From Lutimaribacter saemankumensis (GTDB taxonomy: Bacteria; Pseudomonadota; Alphaproteobacteria; Rhodobacterales; Rhodobacteraceae), in the NCBI RefSeq assembly GCF_900100005.1, contig NZ_FNEB01000004.1, positions 186,001-250,000 on the forward strand: a DNA stretch of 64,000 nucleotides. Reading direction: 5' to 3'. Position numbers and translations under genes: made by a program. How positions within the stretch are numbered: position 1 is the first letter of the stretch; each line of letters opens with the position of its first letter. Shown here piece by piece: positions 46,557-55,546 of the stretch. The notes under the pieces were generated by a model. The model was given only the letters and a program-made list of their open reading frames with translations. It did no database searches and was not told the origin of the DNA.

Positions 46557-47633
46557 TTATCTGCGCTTGACGATGAAGGCGCCGGTTTCGCGTTCGGTGA
46601 TGCCGCTGCCGCGGGGATCTTCGCCTTCGAGCACGACGATCCCGACGATCTCCCCGCCCGCGCCGGACGTGTGATCGCCCGACATGACCAGGTAGTAGTT
46701 GCCTTCCAGATGGGTGTCGCCGAACCGCGAGGTAAAGACCTCGCCGGTGGCCTCGCCGTTCTCGGTCATCACGTTCGGGCCGATCCGCGTCGTGATGGTT
46801 TCCAGCGCTGACAGCGGGGAGAACCCGGTCGGCACGTTGCTGTTGGCCGCGGACAGGTAAGTCGCCGTGATGTTGTTGCCGTTGACGTCGAAAATCTCGC
46901 GGTTCGAAATCCGCAGCCGCACGGCATCGGCGCAGGTTGCCCCCGAGCAATTGTTGAGGAACCCGTCAAAGTCGATCGCCACGTCGGCATCGCCCGTCAC
47001 GTATTCCAGCCCGCCGCGTCCGTCGAAGTCGCGCAAGCCAGCATAATCGCCGCCATAAGACGCCTGGCCCGAGGTCGGCAGGACCACACCGTTGTTACGC
47101 TGGTAAATGAAGCCGCCGAAACCATAGCCGACATAGCTGCCTGTGCGGACCACCGCGAATTCGGTCTGGCCGGTGTCGCTGACACCATAGATGACGCGGT
47201 GCTGAAGCTGCGAGATAGGCGAATTGGTCAGGAAATCGGGCACGGTCGTCGGTGCCTCGTAGACCGCATAGAGCGAATTGCCGGGTTTCGACAACGTGGT
47301 GACGGCGGTGCCGCGCGTGTATTGATAGGGCGGGTTGTCGCCGTCAAAGGCCAGCCCCTCGACCTGGAACGTGTCCGAGGCGCTGTCATAGGCAAAGTCG
47401 TTCGCGAACCCGTTGCCGTAATCCGTGCCCGAGGAATCCTCGGCCCGCGCTTCGCGGCGCTGGATCGGGTCCGTCGCCTGCGGGTCGCTGGTTCCGGGCA
47501 GGGCAAAGGGCTCGGTTTCGGGCTCAGCGGGGGCGGGTGCCGGCTCTTCGTCTTTCATGAACGGGTTGGTGCCATCGCCACTGCAGGCAGAAAGCGCCAG
47601 TGCCGCGCACAGCATAAGGGAATAGGGTTTCAT
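46557..47633 (-). CDS. Candidate Slam-exported surface lipoprotein, TbpB-like barrel
   Basis: 358 aa. Lipoprotein signal with lipobox LSAC (Cys17), then a long Pro/Glu-rich and acidic linker (about 25-75). The C-terminal half (about 215-358) is Gly/Thr-rich with beta-barrel-like strands (GEVFTSRFGDTHLEGNYYLV, GGEIVGIVVLEGED), similar to the TbpB-type handle domain of Slam substrates. Start ATG 47633 has GAGGACAGG upstream. No Cys pair except NNCSGATCAD. The ligand is unknown; TbpB itself binds transferrin, but this need not. Confidence 0.8.
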   Translation of the reverse strand: MKPYSLMLCAALALSACSGDGTNPFMKDEEPAPAPAEPETEPFALPGTSDPQATDPIQRREARAEDSSGTDYGNGFANDFAYDSASDTFQVEGLAFDGDNPPYQYTRGTAVTTLSKPGNSLYAVYEAPTTVPDFLTNSPISQLQHRVIYGVSDTGQTEFAVVRTGSYVGYGFGGFIYQRNNGVVLPTSGQASYGGDYAGLRDFDGRGGLEYVTGDADVAIDFDGFLNNCSGATCADAVRLRISNREIFDVNGNNITATYLSAANSNVPTGFSPLSALETITTRIGPNVMTENGEATGEVFTSRFGDTHLEGNYYLVMSGDHTSGAGGEIVGIVVLEGEDPRGSGITERETGAFIVKRR

Positions 47634-47865
47634 CGCGCCTGTCCTCATTTCGCGTCTGTTGCACCCGCTTTATTATTGATGCCGGGTGTCGTTTGGGCGC
47701 TAAGGTCAGGCGGGTGCCACAAAAAGTCAACAATTGAAACACAATCGACGGCAGAGCGGGCCGCAACCGCGGCCAATCTGCCACCCCCGCGATATGGGCT
47801 TTTTCCACCCTGTAAACGCAAGATATAGTGTCCCGGCGACTCGCCCGGTAAAGAAAGGATGCGCC
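47634..47865. other. Divergent intergenic region, lipoprotein / thyX
   Basis: 232 nt with no gene I can support. A TATAGT at 47824-47829 could be a thyX -10 element but lacks a convincing -35. I looked for a clear Fur-, Irr- or Zur-type palindrome in front of the lipoprotein gene and found none. Confidence 0.4.
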
Positions 47866-48771
47866 ATGACGCTCTCGCCCGAACAACAGGCCGAAATCGA
47901 CGACCTGCGTGCCAACCCGCAGCCGACGCTGCGCACGGTGTCGGAGGGCATGGAAAAGCACCTCTATTCCGCGATCCCGGTGCTGGATCACGGCTTCGTC
48001 CGGGTGGTCGACTACATGGGCGACGACGCCGCGATCTGCCAGGCCGCGCGCGTGAGCTATGGCAAGGGCACCAAGTCGGTGCAGAACGACGAGGGGCTGA
48101 TCCGCTACCTGATGCGGCACTGGCATTCGACCCCGTTCGAGATGTGCGAGATCAAGCTGCACGTCAAACTGCCCGTGTTCGTCGCGCGGCAGTGGATCCG
48201 CCACCGCACCGCCAACGTCAACGAATATTCCGCGCGCTATTCGATCCTCGACCGCGAGTTCTACATTCCTGCGCCCGAGGCGCTGGCCGCGCAATCTGTC
48301 GTCAACAACCAGGGCCGGGGCGAGGCGCTGGAGGGCGAAGAGGCCGACCGCGTCCTGCGCTACCTGCGCGACGACGCGATGCGCGCCTATGACCATTACG
48401 AGGAAATGATCAGCCAGGAAGGCCAAAAGGGCCTGGCCCGCGAACTGGCCCGCATGAACCTGCCCGCCAACGTCTATACCCAATGGTACTGGAAGGTCGA
48501 TCTGCACAACCTGCTGCACTTTTTGCGCCTGCGCGCCGATGCCCACGCCCAGTACGAAATCCGCGTCTATGCCGATGCGATCTGCGACGTGGTGGCCGAC
48601 TGGGTGCCCTTCGCCTACAAGGCATTCGAGGATTACCGCATGGGTGGCGCCACGCTGAGCGCCACAGCCCTTGATTGTGTCCGCCGGATGTTGAAAGGTG
48701 AGGCCGTCACACAGGAAAACTCCGGTATGTCCAAGGGCGAATGGCGGGAGTTTATGGGGGTGCTTGCCTAG
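47866..48771 (+). CDS. thyX: Flavin-dependent thymidylate synthase
   Basis: 301 aa. The ThyX motif [15 protein letters not shown] (112-126) binds FAD and dUMP. Uses methylenetetrahydrofolate and NADPH to make dTMP without forming dihydrofolate. AAAGGA precedes ATG 47866. Common in Rhodobacterales in place of ThyA. A low-GC segment begins just after its stop. Confidence 0.95.
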   Translation: MTLSPEQQAEIDDLRANPQPTLRTVSEGMEKHLYSAIPVLDHGFVRVVDYMGDDAAICQAARVSYGKGTKSVQNDEGLIRYLMRHWHSTPFEMCEIKLHVKLPVFVARQWIRHRTANVNEYSARYSILDREFYIPAPEALAAQSVVNNQGRGEALEGEEADRVLRYLRDDAMRAYDHYEEMISQEGQKGLARELARMNLPANVYTQWYWKVDLHNLLHFLRLRADAHAQYEIRVYADAICDVVADWVPFAYKAFEDYRMGGATLSATALDCVRRMLKGEAVTQENSGMSKGEWREFMGVLA

Positions 48772-48807
48772 AAGCTGACTCTGGGTTATTGCACCCGAAA
48801 GTCGGAG

Positions 48808-49149
48808 TTGTGTCAGTTGCTAGTAAATCACGTACAAGGTGAGCGGTTTCCGTCGCGAAAATACACACAAGAAGAAGTTGAGGAATTCTTGCGGAGCGTT
48901 GCTTCAACAGAAGATGTCTTCTTTTGCAAACGCGTTTTGTTCCGCCTCAAGGATTGCGGCCTGGAACCCTTGGAGGTCGTCGCTGCTATCCAAGACGGCG
49001 TGGTGCGTTCTTGGGAATTGACACCGGATCGCTGGGACATCCGCCTTGAGGTGCGGCCGGATGATGGTGACGTTAAAGCTTACAACGTGGTTGTGTATCT
49101 GACCAAAGAACACTCACTGTACTGTGAGGACATCAGAGATGCGGCCTAG
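48808..49149 (+). CDS. Small protein of the low-GC island, toxin-like
   Basis: 113 aa from a TTG start at 48808; no better start is close. The core (EDVFFCKRVLFRLKDCGLEP, then VVAAIQDGVVRSWEL and YNVVVYL) has the order helix, helix, strands seen in DUF4258 and MqsR/RelE-like toxins. GC is clearly lower than in neighbours, suggesting transfer. It is followed 132 nt later by an HTH gene, giving toxin-first order as in mqsRA or higBA. The family assignment is by pattern only. Confidence 0.6.
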   Translation: MCQLLVNHVQGERFPSRKYTQEEVEEFLRSVASTEDVFFCKRVLFRLKDCGLEPLEVVAAIQDGVVRSWELTPDRWDIRLEVRPDDGDVKAYNVVVYLTKEHSLYCEDIRDAA

Positions 49150-49171
49150 AGAGTGTTGGTTTCGTGAGTTG

Positions 49172-49177
49172 TTGACA
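49172..49177 (+). promoter_or_regulatory. Consensus -35 hexamer TTGACA upstream of the HTH gene
   Basis: A perfect TTGACA; AT-rich -10 candidates lie at 49195-49207 (best match TATATT, but spacing is long at 24 nt). It suggests that the second gene of the island has its own promoter. Confidence 0.4.
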
Positions 49178-49239
49178 CAATCGCTCAGTGTATGTGAACA
49201 CTATATTAATTAAGTCTGTGTAGATGACAGGGGTTCCTA

Positions 49240-49260
49240 TCAGATTAACTTGATATCTGA
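49240..49260. promoter_or_regulatory. Operator-like palindrome TCAGAT-N9-ATCTGA
   Basis: A perfect 6-bp inverted repeat with a 9-nt spacer (21 nt, two helical turns) starts 42 nt before the HTH gene ATG; outer GTTC/GAAC halves extend it imperfectly to 49233-49265. Its position suits autorepression by the HTH protein. Confidence 0.5.
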
Positions 49261-49281
49261 CGAACCGGTAAGAGGGACAGT

Positions 49282-49737
49282 ATGCTGGATAAAGTTGAAC
49301 GTGCGGACGTACCGAGCCATGCAATCGCAGTTTCCTTGGGCGAAGGTGATTGGTTCCGTTACTCGGCTTGCGGTATGGATAATGTCTACGTGTGTGGGGT
49401 TATGGCCGCGCATTTCACAGACCTCGATGAATGGTTTAAATTCAGAAACTTGCGTCTCATGAACCAGCTCATATCAGAGGCTTTGTCGAATGAGGTGGAT
49501 TTGATCGGGCCAGCGCAGTTCACCTTTTTGAGAAAACAAACAGGTCTGACTCTGCATGAATTTTGTTCGCTGAACTCAATTGACTTGCATAGTGTCGAAG
49601 CGTGGCTTGAAGGTCGAGGGTTTCTTCCTGATGGGCTTCGCGAATCGGTGTGTGCAATGGTGAGCGACATCCACGCCAACCGCTCAACTGCAGCACAATT
49701 GCGCGATCAAGCGCTGAATCTGCATCAGGCGGCCTGA
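49282..49737 (+). CDS. HTH protein of the low-GC island, antitoxin-like
   Basis: 151 aa. The C-terminal part (about 75-125) reads like an XRE/MqsA-type helix-turn-helix: GPAQFTFLRKQTGLTLHEFC then SVEAWLEGRGFLPDGLRESV. The N-terminal half (about 1-65) contains YVCG and WFKF but not the CxxC zinc pairs of MqsA. AGAGGG precedes ATG 49282. Together with the preceding gene it could be a toxin/antitoxin module autoregulated through the palindrome upstream. Function unproven. Confidence 0.65.
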   Translation: MLDKVERADVPSHAIAVSLGEGDWFRYSACGMDNVYVCGVMAAHFTDLDEWFKFRNLRLMNQLISEALSNEVDLIGPAQFTFLRKQTGLTLHEFCSLNSIDLHSVEAWLEGRGFLPDGLRESVCAMVSDIHANRSTAAQLRDQALNLHQAA

Positions 49738-49999
49738 TATTCGATCGTACAGAGTGCGTTCTTGCACAGCATCTTAATGGACTGGCGCTTTTCGGCGTGA
49801 CGACGCGGATGTGTTCAGCGCGCCCGCTCGGTTTCGCTTGTTCCCTCCCATCATAAAAAAACCCGACCAAAATCGTCGTAATCGCTCTGGTATCCGCCGC
49901 CGCCCTCCCTATCTTTGCCCGAACGGCTAAAAAAACGCTTGTTCACCATGCGCCCCCTCCGCTTTAAGGGGCCGCGCGGAACGACGACAGGGAGCAGAC
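49738..49999. other. Intergenic end of the low-GC island
   Basis: 262 nt without a gene I can support. It has two A-runs (ATAAAAAAACC near 49855 and CTAAAAAAACG near 49928) and no hairpin or repeat I can match to the other side of the island. The mrpA promoter should lie in its right half. Confidence 0.4.
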
Positions 50000-52864
50000 A
50001 TGACGAACGGTGGCGGATTACTTCCCATCATCGCCCTCTTGCCCTTTCTGGGGGCATTGATACCGGGCATCATGATCCGGGCGGGCCGGAACGCCTGCGC
50101 CGCGTTCACCGCCGTGCCGACGATCGTCGCGCTGGCGATGCTGGCCACGATGACCCCGCAGGTCATGGCGGGCGAAGTGCTGACCGCGCAGATCACCTGG
50201 CTGCCGCAGTTGGGCCTGTCGGCCAGTTTCTTCCTCGACGGGCTGGGGTTGATGTTTGCCTTCATGATCCTGGGCGTCGGGCTGCTGATCACGCTATACG
50301 CGCGGTTCTACCTGTCGGGCGAGGATCCGATGGGGCAGTTCTATACCTACCTGCTGCTGTTCCAGGGCGCGATGCTGGGCATCGTGATTTCCGACAACAT
50401 CCTGCTTTTGCTGATTTTCTGGGAGCTGACGAGCCTCAGCTCCTTCCTGCTGATCGGGTATTGGAAACACCTGCCCGAGGGCCGGCAGGGCGCGCGCATG
50501 GCGCTAGCGGTCACCGGGTCGGGCGGGTTGGCGATGATCGCGGGCATGCTGATCCTGGGCAATATCGCGGGCAGCTACAACCTGACCGACATCCTGCAGC
50601 AGGGCGATGCGATCCGCGCCTCCGACTGGTATCTGCCGGCGCTGATCCTGATCCTGCTGGGCGCCTTCACCAAGTCGGCGCAGTTCCCGTTCCATTTCTG
50701 GCTGCCGCACGCGATGGCCGCGCCCACGCCGGTGTCGGCCTACCTGCACTCGGCCACGATGGTGAAGGCGGGCGTTTTCCTGATGGCCCGGATGTGGCCG
50801 GTTCTGGCGGGCACCGACGCGTGGTTCTACATCGTGTCGATCACCGGGCTTGTGACGATGGTGCTGGGCGCGCTGATCGCGCTGTTCAAGGACGATCTCA
50901 AGGCGCTGCTCGCGTTTTCCACGGTCAGCCACCTGGGCCTGCTGACGATGCTGCTGGGCTTTGGCACCGAAAAGGCGGCGATCGCTGCGGTGTTCCACAT
51001 CATCAACCACCTGACCTTCAAGGCGGCGCTGTTCATGACGGCGGGGATTGTCGATCACGAAACCCACACGCGCGACATCAAGCGCCTGGGCGGGCTGGCC
51101 AAGTTCATGCCGATCACCGCGCTCATCGGCACCGTGGCGGCGCTGTCGATGGCGGGGATTCCGCTGTTCAACGGCTTCCTGTCCAAGGAGCTGATGCTGG
51201 AAGAGGCCGCGCACACCGCCTGGTACGACAATCACTGGGTCGTGCCCGCGCTGGCGACGCTGGGCGCGCTGTTGTCGGTGGCCTATTCGCTGCGCTTCAT
51301 TTTCCACGTCTTTGCCGGTCCCGCGCGCGACGACTACCCGGCCAAGCCGCATGATCCGCCGTTTGGCATGTATGCCGCGCCCGCGCTGCTGTGCGTGCTG
51401 GTGGTGCTGATCGGCGTGATGCCCGCGCTGGCCACGCCGGTGGTCAAGATGGCCGCGAACGCGGTCACCGGGACCGAGCTGAGTTTCTATCTCAAGATCT
51501 GGCACGGCGTGACGCCGGCGCTGATCATGTCGATCATCGCGGTTGTCGGTGGCGCGATCCTTCTGGGCCTGCACCGCCCGCTGGAGCGCGTCTGGAACGC
51601 CGCCCCGCGCCCCGAGGCCAAGGCCATTTTCGACGCGCTGATGGCGGCCGCCGTGGGCCTTTCGACCCGTGTGACCGAAGGGCTGCACAACGGCGCGATC
51701 AGCCGCTACCTCGCGATTTTCGTGGCGGCCACGGTGGCGATGACCTGGGTCGCGTTCTCGGGCGGCACGCTCAGTCCGTCGACGCGCGAATTCCTTCCCG
51801 TGGCGCCGGTCGCGGCGATCGGCTGGGTGCTGCTGATGGCGGCCACGGTGCTGGTCGTCTTCAATCACCGCAACCGGTTCCGGGCGCTGGTGCTGATCGG
51901 GATCATCGGGCTGATGATCTCGGGCGGGTTCGTCTACCTGTCTGCGCCCGACCTTGCGCTGACGCAGATCTCGGTCGAGACCGTGACGATCATGCTGCTG
52001 CTTCTGGCGCTGCATTTCCTGCCCAAGACAACTCCGTCCGAAAGCAGCGCGGGCCTGCGCCTGCGTGACGGGGCCATCGCGATTGCGGCGGGGGTTGGCG
52101 TTGCGGCGCTGTCCATGGCGTTCCTGATGCGCGATTTCGACACGATCTCGGAATACCACCTGGCCAATTCCTACGAAGGCGGCGGCGGCACGAACGTCGT
52201 CAACGTGATCCTGGTGGACTTCCGGGGCTACGATACGTTTGGCGAGATCATCGTGCTTGGCATTGCCGGCCTGACAATCTTTGCGCTGATGGAGGCGCTG
52301 CTGAACGGTCCGGCCTCGCGCCGTCTGCGCAACACCGATTACAGCCAGGACCGGTCGCGCGACCGCCACCCGCTGATGATGGTTGTGGCCACGCGCGCGA
52401 TGCTGCCCATCGCGGTGATGGTCGGCGTCTACATCTTCCTGCGCGGGCACAACCAGCCGGGCGGCGGGTTCGTTGCGGGCCTCGTGATCTCGATCGCGCT
52501 GCTGATGCAGTACATGGCCTCGGGCTTTGGCTGGACGCAGACGCGCCAGCGGTTCGAATATCATTCGATGATCGGCTGGGGCGTGCTGGTGGCCGGCATC
52601 ACCGGGGCTGCGGCCTGGCTGGGCGGCGCACCGTTCCTGACCAGCATCTATGGCTACATCAAGCTGCCCTGGATCGAAAAATTCGGGCTCGGGTCGGCCT
52701 TCATGTTCGATCTGGGCGTGTTCCTGACCGTTCTCGGGGCCGTGATGCTGATGCTCTACAGCCTGTCGCGCATCGCGCGCTACGCGGGCGAAACCGTGAA
52801 TATCGAGCCGATGGATTACGATCCGTCACTGAAACCAGAGCTGAAAAAGCCGGAGGAGGGGTGA
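50000..52864 (+). CDS. mrpA: Na+/H+ antiporter Mrp subunit A, with MrpB-like C-terminus
   Basis: 954 aa, about twenty membrane helices. The N-terminal two thirds resemble NuoL/MrpA: WELTSLSSFLLIGYWKHLP with the key Glu, and FTKSAQFPFHFWLPHAMAAP followed by TPVSAYLHSATMVKAGVF. The C-terminal third (about 770-940) has the MnhB-type MVGVYIFLRGHNQPGGGFVAG segment, so A and B are fused as in alphaproteobacterial Pha systems. No separate mrpB gene exists here. GGGAGC precedes ATG 50000. Confidence 0.95.
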   Translation: MTNGGGLLPIIALLPFLGALIPGIMIRAGRNACAAFTAVPTIVALAMLATMTPQVMAGEVLTAQITWLPQLGLSASFFLDGLGLMFAFMILGVGLLITLYARFYLSGEDPMGQFYTYLLLFQGAMLGIVISDNILLLLIFWELTSLSSFLLIGYWKHLPEGRQGARMALAVTGSGGLAMIAGMLILGNIAGSYNLTDILQQGDAIRASDWYLPALILILLGAFTKSAQFPFHFWLPHAMAAPTPVSAYLHSATMVKAGVFLMARMWPVLAGTDAWFYIVSITGLVTMVLGALIALFKDDLKALLAFSTVSHLGLLTMLLGFGTEKAAIAAVFHIINHLTFKAALFMTAGIVDHETHTRDIKRLGGLAKFMPITALIGTVAALSMAGIPLFNGFLSKELMLEEAAHTAWYDNHWVVPALATLGALLSVAYSLRFIFHVFAGPARDDYPAKPHDPPFGMYAAPALLCVLVVLIGVMPALATPVVKMAANAVTGTELSFYLKIWHGVTPALIMSIIAVVGGAILLGLHRPLERVWNAAPRPEAKAIFDALMAAAVGLSTRVTEGLHNGAISRYLAIFVAATVAMTWVAFSGGTLSPSTREFLPVAPVAAIGWVLLMAATVLVVFNHRNRFRALVLIGIIGLMISGGFVYLSAPDLALTQISVETVTIMLLLLALHFLPKTTPSESSAGLRLRDGAIAIAAGVGVAALSMAFLMRDFDTISEYHLANSYEGGGGTNVVNVILVDFRGYDTFGEIIVLGIAGLTIFALMEALLNGPASRRLRNTDYSQDRSRDRHPLMMVVATRAMLPIAVMVGVYIFLRGHNQPGGGFVAGLVISIALLMQYMASGFGWTQTRQRFEYHSMIGWGVLVAGITGAAAWLGGAPFLTSIYGYIKLPWIEKFGLGSAFMFDLGVFLTVLGAVMLMLYSLSRIARYAGETVNIEPMDYDPSLKPELKKPEEG

Positions 52865-52865
52865 C

Positions 52866-53231
52866 ATGGAGCTTTTGGTGGCAAGCTCGGTCGGCGTGCT
52901 GACCGCGGGCGGAGTGTACCTGATCCTGCGGCTAAGGGCGTTTCCCGTGATCCTGGGATTGGCGCTGCTGTCCTATGCGGTGAACATCTTTCTGTTCTCC
53001 ACGGGGCGGTTGCTGGTCAACGCGCCGCCCGTGCTGAACAAGTACGGCGACGCGGTCAATACCGATCCGCTGCCACAGGCGCTGGTGCTGACGGCCATCG
53101 TGATCTCGTTCGGGATGACGGCGGTGCTGGTGATGATCGCGCTGGGCGCGTTTCTCGAGGCAGACCACGACAAGATCGACATGACCGATGAACCCGAGGC
53201 CGAGGCCATGGGCGAGGAGCGCGGCGCATGA
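52866..53231 (+). CDS. mrpC: Na+/H+ antiporter Mrp subunit C
   Basis: 121 aa with three membrane helices, related to NuoK. SVGVLTAGGVYLILRLRAFPVILGLALLSYA split across helices 1-2 and SFGMTAVLVMIALGAF in helix 3 are typical. ATG 52866 starts directly after mrpA; its 3' end overlaps mrpD by 4 bp (ATGA). Confidence 0.95.
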   Translation: MELLVASSVGVLTAGGVYLILRLRAFPVILGLALLSYAVNIFLFSTGRLLVNAPPVLNKYGDAVNTDPLPQALVLTAIVISFGMTAVLVMIALGAFLEADHDKIDMTDEPEAEAMGEERGA

Positions 53232-54775
53232 GTCACTGGATTATCGCCCCGGTCGTTCTTCCGGCGGTCCTTGCGCCGATCATCGCCTTTGTCATGCGCC
53301 ACGATATCGGGCTGGCGCGCGCGGCGTCCTTTGCGGGCACCATCGCGCTGGCCGCGATCTGCATCGGGCTGACGGTCGCCGCCGCGGGTGGCGAAACCGT
53401 ATCCTACGAGCTTGGCAACTGGCCCGCGCCCTTTGGTATCGTGCTGGTGCTGGATCGGCTGTCGGCGGTCATGCTTTTGCTGACATCGATGCTTGCGCTG
53501 ATCGTGCTGGTGCATGCCGTCGCTACGGGCTGGGACGCGCGCGGGCGGCATTTTCACGCGCTGTTCCAGTTCCAGCTGATGGGCATTTGCGGCGCGTTCC
53601 TGACGGGGGATGCCTTCAACCTCTTCGTTTTCTTCGAGGTTCTGCTGATCGCATCCTACGGGTTGATGATCCACGGCGGCGGCCGCGTGCGCCTGCAGGC
53701 GGGTCTGCAATACGTGGTCATGAACCTGGCGGGGTCGACGCTGTTCCTGTTCGCGCTCGGTACGCTTTATGCCGCGACGGGCACGTTGAACATCGCGGAT
53801 CTTGCCGAAAAGGTACGCGCCCTGCCGGTCGAGGACGCGGCACTGGTGCGCTCGGCCGCGATCATGCTGATGATCGTCTTCGCGGTCAAAGCGGCGCTTT
53901 TCCCGGTGCAGTTCTGGCTGCCCGGCACCTATTCGAACGCGCCCGCCCCGGTGGCGGCGCTGTTCGCCATCATGACCAAGGTCGGCGCCTACGCCATCAT
54001 CCGCGTCCATAGCGTGGTGTTCGGGCCGGACGTGCCGGTTCTTGCAGGGTTGCCGGGGACGTGGCTGATGCCCGCGGCGATCGTAACGCTGGCCATCGGC
54101 GCCATCGGCGTGTTGGGGGCGCGGCGCCTTATGCCGCTGCTGTCCTTCTCGGTCGTCGGCTCGATGGGGACGATGATGATCGCCGTTGCGGCCTTCACCC
54201 CCGAAGCGACGAGTGCCGCGCTCTATTACCTTGTGCACTCCACCTTCTCGGCGGCCGCGCTGTTCCTGCTGGCCGATCTCGTGGTGTCGCGGCGTGAAAC
54301 CGGCGACTTGCTCAAGGCGCAGATGCCCACCGTGCAGAACGGGCTGTTCGCGGCGCTGTTCTTTGCCGGGGCGATCGGGATGGCGGGGATGCCGCCGCTC
54401 AGCGGGTTCCTGGGCAAATTGCTGATCCTCGACGCGATGCGGACGACGCCCGAGATGACGATTGCCTTCGTCGCGATCCTTGTGGGGTCTTTGCTGACCA
54501 TCGTCGGCTTCGCCCGCGCCGGCAGTATCCTGTTCTGGAAATCCACCGCCATGGAGCCGGTCGAAATCGACCCGGCCGCCGACGCGGTCGACCCCGAGGC
54601 CCCGCAAGCCGCCGGTGTGCTGCAAGTGGTGCCCACTTTCGCCGCCCTGGCGCTGCTTGCCGGGCTCGCGGCGTTTGCCGGGCCGGTCAGTGCGTATCTG
54701 AACGCGGCTTCGGGGCAATTGTTCGACAGCAGCGGCTATGTCGAGGCCGTGCTGGGCCAGGACGCAGAGGGCTGA
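53228..54775 (+). CDS. mrpD: Na+/H+ antiporter Mrp subunit D
   Basis: 515 aa, fourteen membrane helices, related to NuoN/NuoM. The conserved Glu of FNLFVFFEVLLIASYGLMI and the Lys-bearing VKAALFPVQFWLPGTYSNAP segment followed by AALFAIMTKVGAYAIIR are present. MrpA and MrpD are thought to carry the proton and ion paths. Overlaps mrpC (ATGA). Confidence 0.96.
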   Translation: MSHWIIAPVVLPAVLAPIIAFVMRHDIGLARAASFAGTIALAAICIGLTVAAAGGETVSYELGNWPAPFGIVLVLDRLSAVMLLLTSMLALIVLVHAVATGWDARGRHFHALFQFQLMGICGAFLTGDAFNLFVFFEVLLIASYGLMIHGGGRVRLQAGLQYVVMNLAGSTLFLFALGTLYAATGTLNIADLAEKVRALPVEDAALVRSAAIMLMIVFAVKAALFPVQFWLPGTYSNAPAPVAALFAIMTKVGAYAIIRVHSVVFGPDVPVLAGLPGTWLMPAAIVTLAIGAIGVLGARRLMPLLSFSVVGSMGTMMIAVAAFTPEATSAALYYLVHSTFSAAALFLLADLVVSRRETGDLLKAQMPTVQNGLFAALFFAGAIGMAGMPPLSGFLGKLLILDAMRTTPEMTIAFVAILVGSLLTIVGFARAGSILFWKSTAMEPVEIDPAADAVDPEAPQAAGVLQVVPTFAALALLAGLAAFAGPVSAYLNAASGQLFDSSGYVEAVLGQDAEG

Positions 54776-54779
54776 TCCC

Positions 54780-55271
54780 ATGTTGAAACGCATCTTCCCC
54801 CATCCGCTTCTCAGCCTGACGCTCGTTGTCGTGTGGCTGGCGCTGGTCAACAAGGTGACACCGGGCAACTTTGTCCTGGCGGTCCTTCTGGGTATCGCGA
54901 TCCCGTTCCTGACCGCGCCCTACTGGCCGGGCCGTCCGATCATCAAGCGCCCGCTGCGCGTGATCGAGTATGTCTTCATCGTTCTGTGGGACATCATCGT
55001 TGCCAACTTTCAGGTCGCGGCGATCATCCTGTTCCGGCGCAACCAGAACATCCGTTCGCAATGGGTGACGGTGCCGCTGGATCTGACCTCGCCCGAGGCA
55101 ATCACCGTGCTGGCGGGCACCATCACCATGACGCCCGGAACGGTTTCGGCGATGTTGTCCGCAGACAGCAGCGCGATCCTCGTGCATTGCCTGCACACCG
55201 ACGACCCGGAAGGGGTGCGCGACGACATCAAGAAACGCTACGAGTGGCGACTGAAGGAGATTTTCCAATGA
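54780..55271 (+). CDS. mrpE: Na+/H+ antiporter Mrp subunit E
   Basis: 163 aa. Two to three N-terminal membrane helices and a cytosolic domain with VTVPLDLTSPEAITVLAGTI and MTPGTVSAMLSAD, the MnhE signature. The start is ATG 54780, 4 nt after mrpD; the stop overlaps mrpF (ATGA). Confidence 0.95.
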   Translation: MLKRIFPHPLLSLTLVVVWLALVNKVTPGNFVLAVLLGIAIPFLTAPYWPGRPIIKRPLRVIEYVFIVLWDIIVANFQVAAIILFRRNQNIRSQWVTVPLDLTSPEAITVLAGTITMTPGTVSAMLSADSSAILVHCLHTDDPEGVRDDIKKRYEWRLKEIFQ

Positions 55272-55537
55272 TCACCTACGCCTTGCTGTTCGCCTTTGGC
55301 TGTTTCGGGATCGGGCTGCTGTTCAACCTGTGGCGCATCGCGACGGGCCCGGACACCGCCGACCGCATCCTTGCGCTGGACACGATGGTCATCAACATCA
55401 TCGCGCTGCTGATCCTTTACGGCATCTGGCGCGGAACGGCCGTGTATTACGAGGCGTCGATGCTGATCGCGATGGTCGGGTTCGTGTCGACAGTTGCCTA
55501 TTGCCGCTTCGTCCTGCGCGGCGACATCATCGAATAG
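55268..55537 (+). CDS. mrpF: Na+/H+ antiporter Mrp subunit F
   Basis: 89 aa with three membrane helices. RIATGPDTADRILALDTMVI is the MrpF signature, with the conserved Asp. ATG 55268 overlaps the mrpE stop; a larger reading frame in another phase spans the site but has no support. Confidence 0.95.
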   Translation: MITYALLFAFGCFGIGLLFNLWRIATGPDTADRILALDTMVINIIALLILYGIWRGTAVYYEASMLIAMVGFVSTVAYCRFVLRGDIIE

Positions 55538-55546
55538 GGGGCGCAG

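Noticed and set aside
49172-49210. Complete sigma-70 promoter before the HTH gene
   Set aside because: TTGACA is perfect, but the best -10 (TATATT) is 24 nt away and the 17-nt position reads TGAACA; only the -35 is reported.
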